From an uncultured Alphaproteobacteria bacterium (GTDB lineage Bacteria; Pseudomonadota; Alphaproteobacteria; Rhizobiales; Ancalomicrobiaceae), in assembly GCA_937864925.1 (NCBI GenBank), contig CALMFH010000065.1, positions 1 through 64,000 of the forward strand: DNA of 64,000 nucleotides. The letters run 5' to 3'. The notes beneath the pieces were generated by a model. The model saw only the letters and a program-made list of their open reading frames with translations, was not told where the DNA came from and did not search any database. Every line of letters begins with the position of its first letter. Position 1 is the first letter of the stretch. A program made the translations under genes and the position numbers. Shown piece after piece: positions 9,502-19,159 of this stretch.

Positions 9502-10455
9502 ATGTCGAAAGCCGGGTCGCTGGTCTTCTCGCGCGTCTGTGAGACGCAACTCGACGGAAGTTCGAGCCCCTTCGGTAGAATCGTCTGCAGGTTGTGGGAT
9601 GTCGCCCAGTCCGTCTACGAGAGTGCCCGGAGCCGTTGGACGAAGGGTAACGACGTCGAATTCCGCCGAGCCTCCAAAGGACGGTATCTGCACGGGTCCT
9701 TGAAGTTCTGTGAGGAGGTCTTCGAGAATCTGATCGAAAGTCGCTACGTCGAACGAGACGATATCGTCCGTTTCGGCCCGATCGGCTCCTGCTTCCGTTG
9801 GTGGCCGCCGCGCATTCGTGTGTCCTGCTCAGAAGTTCTCGCCGTTCTCCTGCACGAGAAGACGGTCGAACGCTGGACTGCCGAAGGCTGCTTGGAATCG
9901 AAGCTGAACGAGATCGGCAGTCTTGTTCAAAGGAGCTCGTCATCGCGAGCGACGACCAACCGCTTCCGGACCTATGTTCTATTCTATATTGCCGACGGGA
10001 AAGCGGTGACGCGGGACAAACGTCGCAATCGTCTGCTGTACATCAACTTTCATGAAACCTTTCCGATCGATCGCGTCGAGGAAGAGGCAAGTGAACGACG
10101 TGACCTGATCGTGCGCCTGTGCTACCTCTTCGGTCGAGAGACGGTCCGTCGCGCCTATTCCTGTGTCGGCGGCGATCTCGCGGCATTGAATGCCGTATTG
10201 GATACGATCCCCTTCGAAGAGAGTTCGCGTTCCGTGTACACCGAGTCCGCCAAGAACCTAGTCATCGGCACGGGGATCGCTTCGATCATCGGACTCGTCG
10301 GTGCACTCGGGGGATTGCTGTTCCTACCCCACGTGCGCGAGACCCAAGCCATCGTCGCGGCGATCGGCTTGGTTTCGACGTTGGGGATGATGGCGGCCGG
10401 TGAGGGCGCCGAGATCATTCTCGAGTCGGACGCCGGTACCGAAGAGAAATCGTGA
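9502..10455 (+). CDS. Unknown protein with C-terminal membrane hairpin
   Basis: 317 aa; I do not recognise a family. Residues 1-240 look soluble and charged, with several cysteines and tryptophans (SCFRWWPPRIRVSC) and a basic patch (TRDKRRNRLLYINFHETFP). Two hydrophobic segments close to the C-terminus (LVIGTGIASIIGLVGALGGLLFL and AIVAAIGLVSTLGMMAA) would form a membrane hairpin, with a short acidic tail. There is no strong ribosome-binding site before the ATG. Codon use is less GC-biased than in flanking genes, consistent with recent acquisition. It may pair with the small membrane ORF downstream. Defence or surface roles are possible but unsupported. Confidence 0.6.
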   Translation: MSKAGSLVFSRVCETQLDGSSSPFGRIVCRLWDVAQSVYESARSRWTKGNDVEFRRASKGRYLHGSLKFCEEVFENLIESRYVERDDIVRFGPIGSCFRWWPPRIRVSCSEVLAVLLHEKTVERWTAEGCLESKLNEIGSLVQRSSSSRATTNRFRTYVLFYIADGKAVTRDKRRNRLLYINFHETFPIDRVEEEASERRDLIVRLCYLFGRETVRRAYSCVGGDLAALNAVLDTIPFEESSRSVYTESAKNLVIGTGIASIIGLVGALGGLLFLPHVRETQAIVAAIGLVSTLGMMAAGEGAEIILESDAGTEEKS

Positions 10456-10563
10456 GCGACCGAAAGCAGTCTTAGAGGCTGAGGTCGTCTTCAGGTGACA
10501 GAGTGACTGCACAGAGAGCCGACACGCTCGTCGGATGATTGTGTGCGCTGAACTTCTCAAGCG

Positions 10564-10821
10564 GTGAATAATATGCCTTCTCCAGAAATCGGCCTTGGTA
10601 CGATGCTGATCAAAATGATTGGCGCCGTAACGAAATATAAAACAGTTATTTTGCTGTTGTTGGTCGCATTTTCTGCGCTTCTTGCTGCCTCGAAAATCGA
10701 TCCTGGATATAGCGGATTTATTGTATATTTGCTTTATTTGTCCAATTCGCTGTTTTCTATTGCAGCAATGGCCGCAGTTATCGAATTCCTTTTGGACCTT
10801 CGGAAGAAATGGTCGCGCTGA
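10564..10821 (+). CDS. Small AT-rich membrane protein, unknown function
   Basis: 85 aa from a GTG at 10564; an ATG at 10573 is an alternative. Two hydrophobic stretches are visible (TVILLLLVAFSALLAA and GFIVYLLYLSNSLFSIAAMAAVIEFLLDL), with a basic C-terminus (RKKWSR). The base composition is strikingly AT-rich for this genome (many aaa, att and tat codons). No clear Shine-Dalgarno is present, which lowers confidence. It follows the 317-aa unknown protein by 108 bases and ends 18 bases before the 3' end of folC on the opposite strand. The function is not known. Confidence 0.5.
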   Translation: MNNMPSPEIGLGTMLIKMIGAVTKYKTVILLLLVAFSALLAASKIDPGYSGFIVYLLYLSNSLFSIAAMAAVIEFLLDLRKKWSR

Positions 10822-10839
10822 CGAGCGCCGCTCCGACGC

Positions 10840-12159
10840 TCACACCACCTCGGTCCCGTTCTCCCTGAGCACCTCGCCCGCCAGATGCAGCGAGCCGCAG
10901 ATCAGGATGCGAGGCCGGTCCGTCTCGGCCGCCGCCGCGATCACCCGTAGCGCCTCGGCCACACCGCCGTGGATCGTTGCCACCAGCCCCGCGGCGCGGG
11001 CGGCTTCGGCGAGTGCTTCCGGGGCGCGGCCGGGGTGATCGCCGGTGACCGGCACGCAGGCGACGTGCTCGGCGAGGCCGGCGAAGGGGCGGAAGAAGCC
11101 GACCGGGTCCTTGGTCTCCAACATGCCGCAGACCAACCGCAACGGCCGCGGGGCCCGGCGGCCGAGATCGGCGAGCGTCGCGGCGATCACCGCGCCGGCA
11201 CCGGGATTGTGGCCCCCGTCGAGCCACACTTCGGCGCCGGGGACGAGATCGACCAGCGTGCCCGAACTCAGCCGCTGCATCCGCGCCGGCCAGTCGACGG
11301 TGACGAGACCCCGCTCGATCGCCGCCACCGGCACCGCGAGCCCACTCGCCTCCAGCGCCGCGATCGCTGTGCCGGCGTTCACCACCTGATGGGCGCCGAT
11401 GAGACGCGACGGCGGCAGGTCGAGGAGGCCGTGCTCGCCGCGGTAGACGAGGCGACCGTCCTCGAGGCTCGCCGTCCAGTCGCGCCCGCCGAGCGTCAGC
11501 GGCACCCCGGCGCGCGCCGCGGCGCGGTCCAGCACCGGCACCACCTCGTCGGCCTGCGGGCTCGCCACCACCGGCCGACCGCGTTCGACGATGCCCGCCT
11601 TCTCCCCGGCGATGGCGGTGAGCGTCGAGCCGAGGAACTTCTCGTGGTCGATCGAGATCGAGGTGATCACCGAGACGAGCCGGCCGCGGACCACGTTGGT
11701 GGCGTCGAGCCGGCCGCCGAGCCCGACCTCGAGCAGGGTGACGTCGGCCGGGTGCTCGGCGAAGAGCAGGAAGGCGGCGAGCGTCGTCAGTTCGAAGAAG
11801 GTGATCGGCTCGCCGCCATTGGCGGCCTCGGCCCGTTCGATCGCCTCGACCAGCATGGCGTCGCCGGCGAGCCGCCCGGAGACGCGGATGCGTTCGGCGA
11901 AACGCACGAGATGCGGTGAGGTGAAGGCGTGGACGGTCCGTCCCGACGCCTCGAGCATGGCGCGCAGATGCGCCGTCACCGAGCCCTTGCCGTTGGTCCC
12001 GGCGACGTGGATCGGCGGCGGGATCGCGAGGTGCGGGTCGCCGAGCCGGGCGAGCACCCGCGTCATCCGCTCCAACCCGAACTCCCACCCGGCGGGTATG
12101 GTCACCGCCATGCGGGCGAGGAGCGCAGCGAGCGAGGAGGAAGTGTCGGACGCGGTCAA
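10840..12159 (-). CDS. folC: Bifunctional folylpolyglutamate synthase / dihydrofolate synthase
   Basis: About 439 aa from a TTG at 12159, preceded by a GGAGA site; an ATG at 12111 would shorten it by 16 residues. The enzyme adds glutamate to dihydropteroate and folates. The Mur-ligase-like ATP site is HVAGTNGKGSVTAHL, followed by TSPHLVRFAERIRV and TLLEVGLGGRLDATNVV. Further motifs are SISIDHEKFLGST, VWLDGGHNPGAG and LVCGMLETKD. It is the last gene of the trpF-trpB-trpA-accD-folC block, starting 23 bases after accD, an arrangement common in Hyphomicrobiales. Confidence 0.93.
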   Translation of the reverse strand: MTASDTSSSLAALLARMAVTIPAGWEFGLERMTRVLARLGDPHLAIPPPIHVAGTNGKGSVTAHLRAMLEASGRTVHAFTSPHLVRFAERIRVSGRLAGDAMLVEAIERAEAANGGEPITFFELTTLAAFLLFAEHPADVTLLEVGLGGRLDATNVVRGRLVSVITSISIDHEKFLGSTLTAIAGEKAGIVERGRPVVASPQADEVVPVLDRAAARAGVPLTLGGRDWTASLEDGRLVYRGEHGLLDLPPSRLIGAHQVVNAGTAIAALEASGLAVPVAAIERGLVTVDWPARMQRLSSGTLVDLVPGAEVWLDGGHNPGAGAVIAATLADLGRRAPRPLRLVCGMLETKDPVGFFRPFAGLAEHVACVPVTGDHPGRAPEALAEAARAAGLVATIHGGVAEALRVIAAAAETDRPRILICGSLHLAGEVLRENGTEVV

Positions 12160-12182
12160 CGGCGGTCTCCGCGGTCGACGGC

Positions 12183-13070
12183 TCAGACGATGACGAGCGC
12201 GCCGCCGTTCTTCGTCACCGCCGGCTTCTTCATGAAGAGATGGGCGAGGCGCGACAGCGTGGCCCGGATCTCGTGACGATGCACGACCACGTCGACCATG
12301 CCGTGGTCGTAGAGATATTCGGAGCGCTGGAAGCCCTCCGGCAGTTTCTCGCGGATCGTCTGCTCGATCACCCGCGGCCCGGCGAAGCCGATCAGCGCTC
12401 CCGGCTCGGCGATGTGGACGTCGCCGAGCATGGCGTAGGAGGCGGTGACGCCGCCGGTGGTCGGATTGGTCAGCACGACGAAATAGGGCAGCCTCGCCCG
12501 CCGCAGCGCCTGCACCGCCACGGTGGTGCGCGGCATCTGCATCAGCGACAGGATGCCCTCCTGCATACGGGCGCCGCCCGAGGCGACGAACAGCACGAAG
12601 GGCGTGCCGCGCTCGCGGGCGGTCACCAGCCCGGTGACGATCGCCTCGCCGGCCGCCATACCGAGCGAACCACCCATGAATTCGAAATCCTGCACCGCCG
12701 CGGTCACCGGCAGTCCGTCGAGGGTACCGTGACCGACCTGAACGGCGTCCTCCTTGCCGGTCTTGGCGCGGGCGTCCTTGATACGGTCGCTGTAGCGGCG
12801 TTCGTCGCGGAACTTGAGCGGATCGGCGGTGACCGTCGGCAGCGCGATCGTCTCCCACTTGCCGCCGTCGAACAGCGTGTCGAGACGCGACTTCGCCGGC
12901 ATGCGCATGTGGTAGCCGGACGCGGGCACGACGAACTGGTTGGCCTCGAGGTCGCGATGGAACACCATCTCGCCGGTCTCGGGGCACTTGATCCACAGGT
13001 TCTCCGGCACCTCCTTCTTGGTCAGGAGGCTCTTGATCTTCGGTCGGACGACGTTGGTCAGCCAGTTCAC
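12183..13070 (-). CDS. accD: Acetyl-CoA carboxylase carboxyltransferase subunit beta
   Basis: 295 aa from a GTG start with a CGGAG site upstream. With AccA it transfers the carboxyl group from carboxybiotin to acetyl-CoA in fatty-acid synthesis. Crotonase-fold motifs are clear: [33 protein letters not shown] and [20 protein letters not shown]. The N-terminal segment, which carries a four-cysteine zinc ribbon in E. coli, retains only one cysteine ([15 protein letters not shown]). The same loss occurs in the rhizobial AccD sequences I know, so this is probably a lineage trait, not damage. It lies between trpA and folC. Confidence 0.95.
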   Translation of the reverse strand: MNWLTNVVRPKIKSLLTKKEVPENLWIKCPETGEMVFHRDLEANQFVVPASGYHMRMPAKSRLDTLFDGGKWETIALPTVTADPLKFRDERRYSDRIKDARAKTGKEDAVQVGHGTLDGLPVTAAVQDFEFMGGSLGMAAGEAIVTGLVTARERGTPFVLFVASGGARMQEGILSLMQMPRTTVAVQALRRARLPYFVVLTNPTTGGVTASYAMLGDVHIAEPGALIGFAGPRVIEQTIREKLPEGFQRSEYLYDHGMVDVVVHRHEIRATLSRLAHLFMKKPAVTKNGGALVIV

Positions 13071-13170
13071 TGGGTCGATACTCCGGACGTGGTCGATGCG
13101 GCGCGCGCACGCGCCGATCCCGATCTCATGCCGACCGCCGAGGACGCCGACGCGTCCGGCCGTCGAAGCC

Positions 13171-13251
13171 GCGCGAATTCCTCACCTGCATCTGAGGCAC
13201 GAGGAATTCGCGCAAGGAATGTCATCGGTCATCGTCGATGGCCGATGACAT
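13171..13251. terminator. Two strong inverted repeats after trpA
   Basis: Two tandem perfect palindromes fill the trpA-accD gap. The first has 13-base arms (GCGCGAATTCCTC / GAGGAATTCGCGC, 13171-13213); the second has 10-base arms (ATGTCATCGG / CCGATGACAT, 13219-13251) and abuts the trpA stop codon. No long T run follows in either direction. They could terminate or attenuate trp transcription before accD, or stabilise the trp mRNA. Confidence 0.55.
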
Positions 13252-14090
13252 CATTCCGCCGCGGCGCGCGCGGCCCTCACCCCCGAGGCGAGGTCGGTGA
13301 CGAGATCGCCGACCGCCGATACGGTCTTCGCCGTCGCTCGGCCGTCGGCATCGAGCGAGGCGGCGATCGCCGCCACCAGGGCCGAGCCGACCACCACGCC
13401 GTCGGCGTTGCGGCCGATCTCGCGGGCGGTCATGGCGTCGCGCACCCCGAAGCCGACGGCGACCGGCAGATCGGTGTGGCGCTTGATCCGACCGACCGCC
13501 CCGGCGACCTTCGCCGCATCCGGCACCGCCGAGCCGGTGATGCCGGTGATCGAGACGTAATAGACGAAACCGGAGGTGTTCGCGAGCACCGCCGGCAGAC
13601 GCTTGTCGTCGGTGGTCGGCGTGGCGAGGCGGATGAAGTTCAGGCCGGCGGCGAGCGCCGGCAGGCAGAGTTCGTCGTCGGCCTCCGGCGGCAGGTCGAC
13701 GATGATCAGTCCGTCGACGCCGGCGGTCTTCGCCTCGGCGACGAAATGCTCGGAGCCGCGGACGTAGATCGGGTTGTAGTAGCCCATCAGCACGATCGGC
13801 GTCGTCGTGTCGCTCTCGCGGAAGCGGCGGACGAGGTCGAGCGTCTTGGCCATCGTCTGGCCGCCCTTCAGCGCCCGTTGGCCGGCCGCCTGGATCGCCG
13901 GGCCGTCGGCCATCGGATCGGAGAACGGCATACCGAGTTCGATCACGTCGGCACCGGCGGCGGCGAGCGCCCGGGCGATGGCGAGCGACGTGTCGAGGTC
14001 GGGATCGCCGGCCATCACGAAGGTGACGAGCGCCGGACGGCCTTGCGCCGCACAGTCGGCGAAGCGGCGGGAGATGCGGGTTTCGGTCAT
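13251..14090 (-). CDS. trpA: Tryptophan synthase alpha chain
   Basis: About 279 aa from ATG at 14090; an ATG at 14102 overlapping the trpB stop (ATGA) is an alternative. It cleaves indole-3-glycerol phosphate to indole, passed to the beta subunit through a tunnel. TIM-barrel motifs include [11 protein letters not shown], the catalytic Glu in [27 protein letters not shown] with the catalytic Asp in [12 protein letters not shown], and the phosphate-binding [10 protein letters not shown] and GVVVGSALV. It lies directly after trpB and probably shares its transcript. Confidence 0.97.
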   Translation of the reverse strand: MTETRISRRFADCAAQGRPALVTFVMAGDPDLDTSLAIARALAAAGADVIELGMPFSDPMADGPAIQAAGQRALKGGQTMAKTLDLVRRFRESDTTTPIVLMGYYNPIYVRGSEHFVAEAKTAGVDGLIIVDLPPEADDELCLPALAAGLNFIRLATPTTDDKRLPAVLANTSGFVYYVSITGITGSAVPDAAKVAGAVGRIKRHTDLPVAVGFGVRDAMTAREIGRNADGVVVGSALVAAIAASLDADGRATAKTVSAVGDLVTDLASGVRAARAAAE

Positions 14091-14098
14091 GGCGTCTC

Positions 14099-15337
14099 TC
14101 ACATCGTCTCGCCGAGATAACCGGCGACCGAGAACACGTCCTTGTCGCCGCGGCCGGAGAGGCAGACGACGATCGACTTATCCCGGTCCATGGTCGGCGC
14201 CATCTTCAGCACCTGGGCGAGCGCGTGGCTCGGCTCCAGCGCCGGGATGATGCCCTCGAGCTTCGAGCAGATCTGGAAGGCGTCGAGCGCCTCCTTGTCG
14301 GTCGCCGGCACGTAGCTGACGCGGCCGGTGTCGCGCAGCCACGAGTGCTCCGGCCCGACGCCGGGATAGTCGAGGCCGGCCGAGATCGAGTGGCCCTCGA
14401 GGATCTGGCCGTCATCGTCCTGGAGGAGATAGGTGCGGTTGCCGTGGAGGACACCGGGACGCCCGCCGGTCATCGAGGCGGCATGGCCGTTCTCGACGTC
14501 GATGCCGTGGCCGCCGGCCTCGACGCCGCAGATCTGAACCGACGCGTCGTCGAGGAACGGGTGGAACATGCCGATGGCGTTCGAACCGCCGCCGATGCAG
14601 GCGACCACCGCGTCGGGGAGCCTGCCCTTCTGAGCGAAGAACTGCTCCTTGGTCTCGGTGCCGATCACCGACTGGAAATCGCGCACCATCGCCGGATAGG
14701 GGTGCGGACCCGCCGCCGTGCCGATCAGGTAGTAGGTGTTCTCGACGTTGGTGACCCAGTCGCGCAGCGCTTCGTTCATCGCGTCCTTGAGCGTGCCGGC
14801 GCCGGAGGTCACCGGGGTGACCTCGGCGCCGAGCAGCTTCATGCGGAAGACGTTGGGCTTCTGCCGTTCGACGTCGACGGCGCCCATGTAGACCATGCAG
14901 GGCAGGCCGAAGCGGGCCGAGACGGTGGCCGAGGCGACGCCGTGCTGGCCGGCTCCGGTCTCGGCGATGATCCGCGTCTTGCCCATGCGGCGGGCGAGCA
15001 GGATCTGGCCGAGGCAGTTGTTGATCTTGTGGGAGCCGGTGTGGTTCAGCTCCTCGCGCTTGAACCAGATCTCGGCGCCGAATTTCCCGCCGGACTTCTC
15101 ACGGCAGAACTCGGTCAACCGCTCGGCGTAGTAGAGCGCGCTCGGCCGGCCGGCGTAGTGGGTCGACAGCGCCGCGAGCTCCGCCTTGAAGCTCGGATCG
15201 ACGCGGGCGTCTTCGTAGGCCTTCTCGAGCTCGAGGATCAGCGGCATCAACGTCTCGGCGACGAAGCGGCCACCGTAGATGCCGAAGAAGCCCCGGTCGT
15301 CCGGTCCGTTGCGCAGCGAATTGGACAGCGTGGTCAA
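14099..15337 (-). CDS. trpB: Tryptophan synthase beta chain
   Basis: About 412 aa from a TTG at 15337; no ATG is available before the conserved core [21 protein letters not shown] enzyme that condenses indole and serine to tryptophan. The PLP lysine lies in [14 protein letters not shown], and other hallmarks are [13 protein letters not shown] and the glycine-rich phosphate cradle [12 protein letters not shown]. The C-terminal SGRGDKDVF is also typical. The gene sits 16 bases after trpF and 8 bases before trpA, consistent with a single trpFBA transcript. Confidence 0.96.
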   Translation of the reverse strand: MTTLSNSLRNGPDDRGFFGIYGGRFVAETLMPLILELEKAYEDARVDPSFKAELAALSTHYAGRPSALYYAERLTEFCREKSGGKFGAEIWFKREELNHTGSHKINNCLGQILLARRMGKTRIIAETGAGQHGVASATVSARFGLPCMVYMGAVDVERQKPNVFRMKLLGAEVTPVTSGAGTLKDAMNEALRDWVTNVENTYYLIGTAAGPHPYPAMVRDFQSVIGTETKEQFFAQKGRLPDAVVACIGGGSNAIGMFHPFLDDASVQICGVEAGGHGIDVENGHAASMTGGRPGVLHGNRTYLLQDDDGQILEGHSISAGLDYPGVGPEHSWLRDTGRVSYVPATDKEALDAFQICSKLEGIIPALEPSHALAQVLKMAPTMDRDKSIVVCLSGRGDKDVFSVAGYLGETM

Positions 15338-15353
15338 GGAAGCGAACCTCGGT

Positions 15354-16025
15354 TCAGGCGTCGGCCGGTCGACGGGACGTCGCGGCGGCGCGGGCGTTGC
15401 GGACGAAGGCGGCGATCTTCTCGGGGTCCTTGACGCCCGGTGCGCTCTCCACCCCCGACGACACGTCGACGGCGGAAACCCCCGTGACGGCGATCGCCTC
15501 CGCCACGTTTCCCGGATCGAGGCCCCCCGATAGCATGACCGGCCGACCCGGGTCGAGATCACGCACCAGCCGCCAGTCGAAGGGAAGGCCATTGCCGCCG
15601 GGCAGCGCCAGCGGCGTCTTCGGTGGCTTGGCGTCGAAGAGAAGGCGGGCGACGTGTGGCACGTAGGCCGGTACCACGGCGAGATCGGCGGCCTCGGCGA
15701 CGGGGATCGCCTTGATGAGGTCGAGGCCGGTTCGCACGCGGATCTCGGCGACCCGTTCGGGCGTCTCGTGGCCGTGGAGCTGGAGGAGATCGGGGGCGAG
15801 CCGCGTGGCGATCGCCTCGACCAGCGCATCGTCGGGGTCGACCGCCAGCGCGACGATCTTCGCCCGCCCGCGTGCCGGCGCGGCGAGCCGTACGGCTTCG
15901 TCGAGCGAAACGTTGCGCGGGCTCCTGGGGAAGAAGACGAAGCCGACGAGATCGGCACCGGCGGCGAGCGCGGCATCGACCGCGTCGTCCGTCTTCAGGC
16001 CACAGATCTTCACCTCGAGCGCCAT
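15354..16025 (-). CDS. trpF: Phosphoribosylanthranilate isomerase
   Basis: 223 aa, the normal length. It isomerises N-(5'-phosphoribosyl)-anthranilate in tryptophan synthesis. The catalytic cysteine is in VKICGLKT at the N-terminus and the general acid Asp in the C-terminal [28 protein letters not shown] and the phosphate-binding [11 protein letters not shown] are also present. The ATG at 16025 follows a GAGGAG ribosome-binding site. This is the first gene of the visible trpFBA-accD-folC set; the promoter should lie in the roughly 200-base spacer above 16025, where I saw no decisive motif. Confidence 0.95.
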   Translation of the reverse strand: MALEVKICGLKTDDAVDAALAAGADLVGFVFFPRSPRNVSLDEAVRLAAPARGRAKIVALAVDPDDALVEAIATRLAPDLLQLHGHETPERVAEIRVRTGLDLIKAIPVAEAADLAVVPAYVPHVARLLFDAKPPKTPLALPGGNGLPFDWRLVRDLDPGRPVMLSGGLDPGNVAEAIAVTGVSAVDVSSGVESAPGVKDPEKIAAFVRNARAAATSRRPADA

Positions 16026-16230
16026 CGTCGCCGTCGTCTCCTCGGGAGGGCGGCGATCAGTGCCACGCTACGCCGCATCTGTCCATCTTCGTGCGGAAAC
16101 CACGGGAGCACGGCCGCGCCTCGAGCCGCGTTCGGCCCGCTTCGCAGCGAGTGTTCGGAGTGCCGTCGCGATCGATGTCCCCGCCCGTGATCTCCGCTCG
16201 CCGGACGCACGAACGCCGCGAGGCGGCCGC

Positions 16231-16926
16231 TCACGCCGGCGGGCGACGCTGGATGAAGCCCCAGTACTTGTCCGGCCCCATCTTCAACTGGAAGCCGATA
16301 TCGAAATGGACGATGTCGCCGAAGCCGGTGCGCCGGATCAGGTCGAACAGCATACGCTGGCCGAACACCGAATAGTGATTGCGGTTGAGCTCGTGGCCGG
16401 CGACCGTGTCGGGGCAGGGCACTTCGATGTAGACGACCCCGCCGGGCTTCAACACGCGGAAGATCTCCGAAAGCGTGAAGAACGGCATGATCGAATGCTC
16501 GAGCACGTGCCGGCACCAGACCAGATCGAAGGTCTCGTCGGGGAAATCGAGGAAGGTCAGGTCCATCTCGACCGCGTCGTAGCCCAGCTCGCGGCAGATG
16601 CGCACGTCGTCGCCGATGGCGATACCGGTGGCGTTCAGGCGATCGGCGGCGAAGTGCTTCAGGGCCACGCCCTGACCGCAACCGATGTCGAGCACCCGGG
16701 CGCCCTCGGCGATCGGCCAGGCTTCCTTCACCCGCGCCCACACCCGCGCCGTGATGTCGGCGTGGAGGTTCGTCGGCGTTTCGGGATAGACGTCGCTCCA
16801 CAGTTTCCTGCAGAAGGCTTCGAGCCGGGCATATTTCGCCAACGGGTCGGTGGTCGCGGTCGTGGCCGTCGCGGCGGGGGCGGCCTTCGCCGTTGGCGCC
16901 GCCTTCTTCGGTATGGGCTTGGACAT
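16231..16926 (-). CDS. Class I SAM-dependent methyltransferase
   Basis: 231 aa. An Ala/Lys/Thr-rich, probably disordered leader (1-28) precedes a methyltransferase fold. Motif I is ARVLDIGCGQGVALKHF, the acidic motif II region is YDAVEMDLTFLDFPDETFDLVWCRHVLEH, and FFTLSEIFRVLKPGGVVYIEVP is the post-motif segment. The substrate is unknown. It starts 11 bases after the end of a GT4 glycosyltransferase gene and is surely cotranscribed with it, so methylation of a glycan or sugar-linked product is plausible. Confidence 0.85.
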   Translation of the reverse strand: MSKPIPKKAAPTAKAAPAATATTATTDPLAKYARLEAFCRKLWSDVYPETPTNLHADITARVWARVKEAWPIAEGARVLDIGCGQGVALKHFAADRLNATGIAIGDDVRICRELGYDAVEMDLTFLDFPDETFDLVWCRHVLEHSIMPFFTLSEIFRVLKPGGVVYIEVPCPDTVAGHELNRNHYSVFGQRMLFDLIRRTGFGDIVHFDIGFQLKMGPDKYWGFIQRRPPA

Positions 16927-16937
16927 CGGCGTCTCCG

Positions 16938-18128
16938 TCAGTCGAGATCCATGACGATGCGCTTCATCTCTCGGGCGGTGTCGCCCCAGGTGAGCGTCGA
17001 GAGGAAGTCCGCACCGGCGGCCCCACGGCGACGGGCCTCGATGCGATCGGCGTGAACCCGCTCCAGCGTCGCGACGATCTCCTCGACGTCGCTCTCGCCC
17101 CAGCCGGCGGTGCCGCCGACGCGAGCCCCGGCGCCACCCATCGGGTTCTGACGGGTCAGCGGCCAGCAGCGGTCGTCGCCGACGAGATCCATGTGGCCGG
17201 TGTTGGCGGAGAGGATGGTCGGCACGCCGCAGGCCATGCACTCCATGGCGACGAGATTGGTGCCACCCTCCGAACGGTTGGGGAACAGCGCCACGTCCAT
17301 CTCGCGCAGGATCGGCGGCATGAAGGCGTTGGGCACGGCGCCGAGATCGAGGAACTGGTGCTCCGGGATACCGTTGGCGCGCGCCCAGGCGACGGTGTCG
17401 ACCGCCTTGCCGGTGGCATCGTAGGGGATCGGCGTCGCCTTGCCCGACTGGTCGAGGGTTCGGGCGAACTGGACCCACGGGCTGTGCCAGGCGGTGACCA
17501 GCATCGCCTCCGGGTGGCGCCTGGCGAAGCGGGCGAAGGCGGCGACCACCAGGTCCTGCCCCTTGCGCAATTCGAGCTTGCCGCCCGAGAACACCAGGAA
17601 GCGATCACCCATCGTCCCGAGCTTCGGTGCCGGGTGGAACAGGCTCTGGTCGATGCCCTGGATGACGGTGGTGACGTTGGTCACCCCGTATTGGCGCAGG
17701 ACCTGCTCGTTCCAGGTCGAGCCGCAGACGATCAACGGGAAGGCGCGCGCGCGCGCCACCGTGTCGGCGTCGAGCTGCGGCGTCTCGAAGAAGACGACAC
17801 CGACCGTCGGCTTGCCCTTCAGCTGCACGCCGTGGGCGGCGGGGCTGACGCGGAAGTCGTTGCCCAGCGCCGCGAGCAGTGGCCCGTCGAGATCGAGCGA
17901 CCTGCCGGCCCGCGTCGCCAATTGGTCGGCGAGCCAGCGCGAACGGGTGACGAAACCGTCGAGAGAGAGCCGGCGCAGTTTGTCGACGGCGATCTGGCTC
18001 TCCTGGATCGGGAAGGAGCAGAAGGCCTCGAGCTCGGCGTCGCGCGCCCAGTGGAGCGCCAGATTGAGACCGTAGACGCCCCAGCCGAAGAAACTGGAGA
18101 TGCCCCAGTGGATCACCACGCGCCGCAT
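16938..18128 (-). CDS. GT4-family glycosyltransferase
   Basis: 396 aa with the GT-B fold expected of family 4. The N-terminus reads RRVVIHWGISSFFGWGVYGLNLALHW, a glycine-rich acceptor-side loop. The C-terminal nucleotide-sugar domain includes FLVFSGGKLELRKGQDLVVAAF, the DVALFPNRSEGGTNLVAMECMACGVP segment with the E-x7-E type motif, and ILSANTGHMDLV. It would transfer a sugar from an activated donor; donor and acceptor are unknown. It leads a two-gene operon with the methyltransferase. No other polysaccharide genes are nearby. Confidence 0.85.
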   Translation of the reverse strand: MRRVVIHWGISSFFGWGVYGLNLALHWARDAELEAFCSFPIQESQIAVDKLRRLSLDGFVTRSRWLADQLATRAGRSLDLDGPLLAALGNDFRVSPAAHGVQLKGKPTVGVVFFETPQLDADTVARARAFPLIVCGSTWNEQVLRQYGVTNVTTVIQGIDQSLFHPAPKLGTMGDRFLVFSGGKLELRKGQDLVVAAFARFARRHPEAMLVTAWHSPWVQFARTLDQSGKATPIPYDATGKAVDTVAWARANGIPEHQFLDLGAVPNAFMPPILREMDVALFPNRSEGGTNLVAMECMACGVPTILSANTGHMDLVGDDRCWPLTRQNPMGGAGARVGGTAGWGESDVEEIVATLERVHADRIEARRRGAAGADFLSTLTWGDTAREMKRIVMDLD

Positions 18129-18250
18129 GCCGACGAACCCCCGACACGAGCCCGCGTTTCCGCGCGAATCATTCGCGTGCCCGATCGATTCGATTTGTAT
18201 TCCGCCGCTGCGACGCCGTCGACGCCGCCCGCTCGGATCGGTCGGGGCGA

Positions 18251-19159
18251 TCAGCCCGCCGTCTCGTCGACCAACACCAGTTCGAAGGTCATCAGCACCG
18301 GGTTGAGACCGCGCGCCAGCCGACCCCGCGCCACGGCACCGCTCATGTCGACGAGCCCACCGTCGAGCATCGCCTGCACGACATCGCCGCCGCCGCCGAC
18401 GAGACGCCCGTCGGCGAGAAAGACCTCGGTGGCGAAGGGCAGGATCTCCTCGCCGCCGGCGAAGGCCGCCCCGATGGTCGAGCCGACGCCGCCTTCGATC
18501 CGCGCCCGCCGGATGCCCCGGTCGCGACAGAAGGCCTCGAGCGCCGTGGCGAAATCCTGGTTCGGCCTGAGCCGCAGCGCATGGGCGCTCTCCCGGTCGT
18601 CATCCCGCGCGCGTGTATCCGTCGCCACCGGCCCGAACACCGTGAAGCCGGTCTCCGCGTCCGGATCGGCGCGGAAGGTGGCGCCGTCGATGCCATAGGC
18701 CGCCAGCACCACGTCCTCGGCGACGATCGTCTCGTCCGCCAGCACGTGGCCGCCGTGCACCGTCCCGTCCGCCTCCTGCCAGATGCCGTGAGCGTGGAAC
18801 GCCGTCGCGTCGTCGCGTTGCCCGACCGTCATCGCCCCGGCGCGGAAGCGGCTGAGACCCGCCGGCCGGAAGGTCTCGGAATAGAAGGCGGCATGACGGT
18901 CGTCGCGCGGCGGCGCCGGCATGCAGTAGGCGAAGGGCGCAACCGCCAGCCCGTCGAGACGCACCGTTCCGCCCGCAGATCCTTCGTCGGCGAAGCATCG
19001 TGCGATCCCGGCGAGGAGCGGCTCGCCGGCGACGAGCTTCAGCTCGAAACGGCGCCCCCGGCAGGGAACCGCGACCAGCCGCTCCGCCGGTGCCGGCCCG
19101 GGCTGGCGCACCCGGGTCGGCCGGGAGGGCGTCCCTTTGGTCGGACCGACGACGCTCAC
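18251..19159 (-). CDS. PPC/DUF296 domain protein, likely duplicated domain
   Basis: About 302 aa from a GTG that overlaps the CoA-ligase stop codon (GTGA). It appears to hold two PPC (DUF296)-like halves: residues 25-150 (RFELKLVAGEPLLAGIARCFADEG, then MTVGQRDDATAFHAHGIW) and 180-300 (ALRLRPNQDFATALEAFCRDRGIRRARIEGGVGSTIGAAF, ending LARGLNPVLMTFELVLVDE). PPC domains occur in plant AT-hook proteins and in bacterial proteins of unclear role. Translational coupling to an acyl-CoA ligase and a thiolase suggests a role in an acyl-CoA pathway rather than DNA binding; this is inference. Confidence 0.75.
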   Translation of the reverse strand: MSVVGPTKGTPSRPTRVRQPGPAPAERLVAVPCRGRRFELKLVAGEPLLAGIARCFADEGSAGGTVRLDGLAVAPFAYCMPAPPRDDRHAAFYSETFRPAGLSRFRAGAMTVGQRDDATAFHAHGIWQEADGTVHGGHVLADETIVAEDVVLAAYGIDGATFRADPDAETGFTVFGPVATDTRARDDDRESAHALRLRPNQDFATALEAFCRDRGIRRARIEGGVGSTIGAAFAGGEEILPFATEVFLADGRLVGGGGDVVQAMLDGGLVDMSGAVARGRLARGLNPVLMTFELVLVDETAG

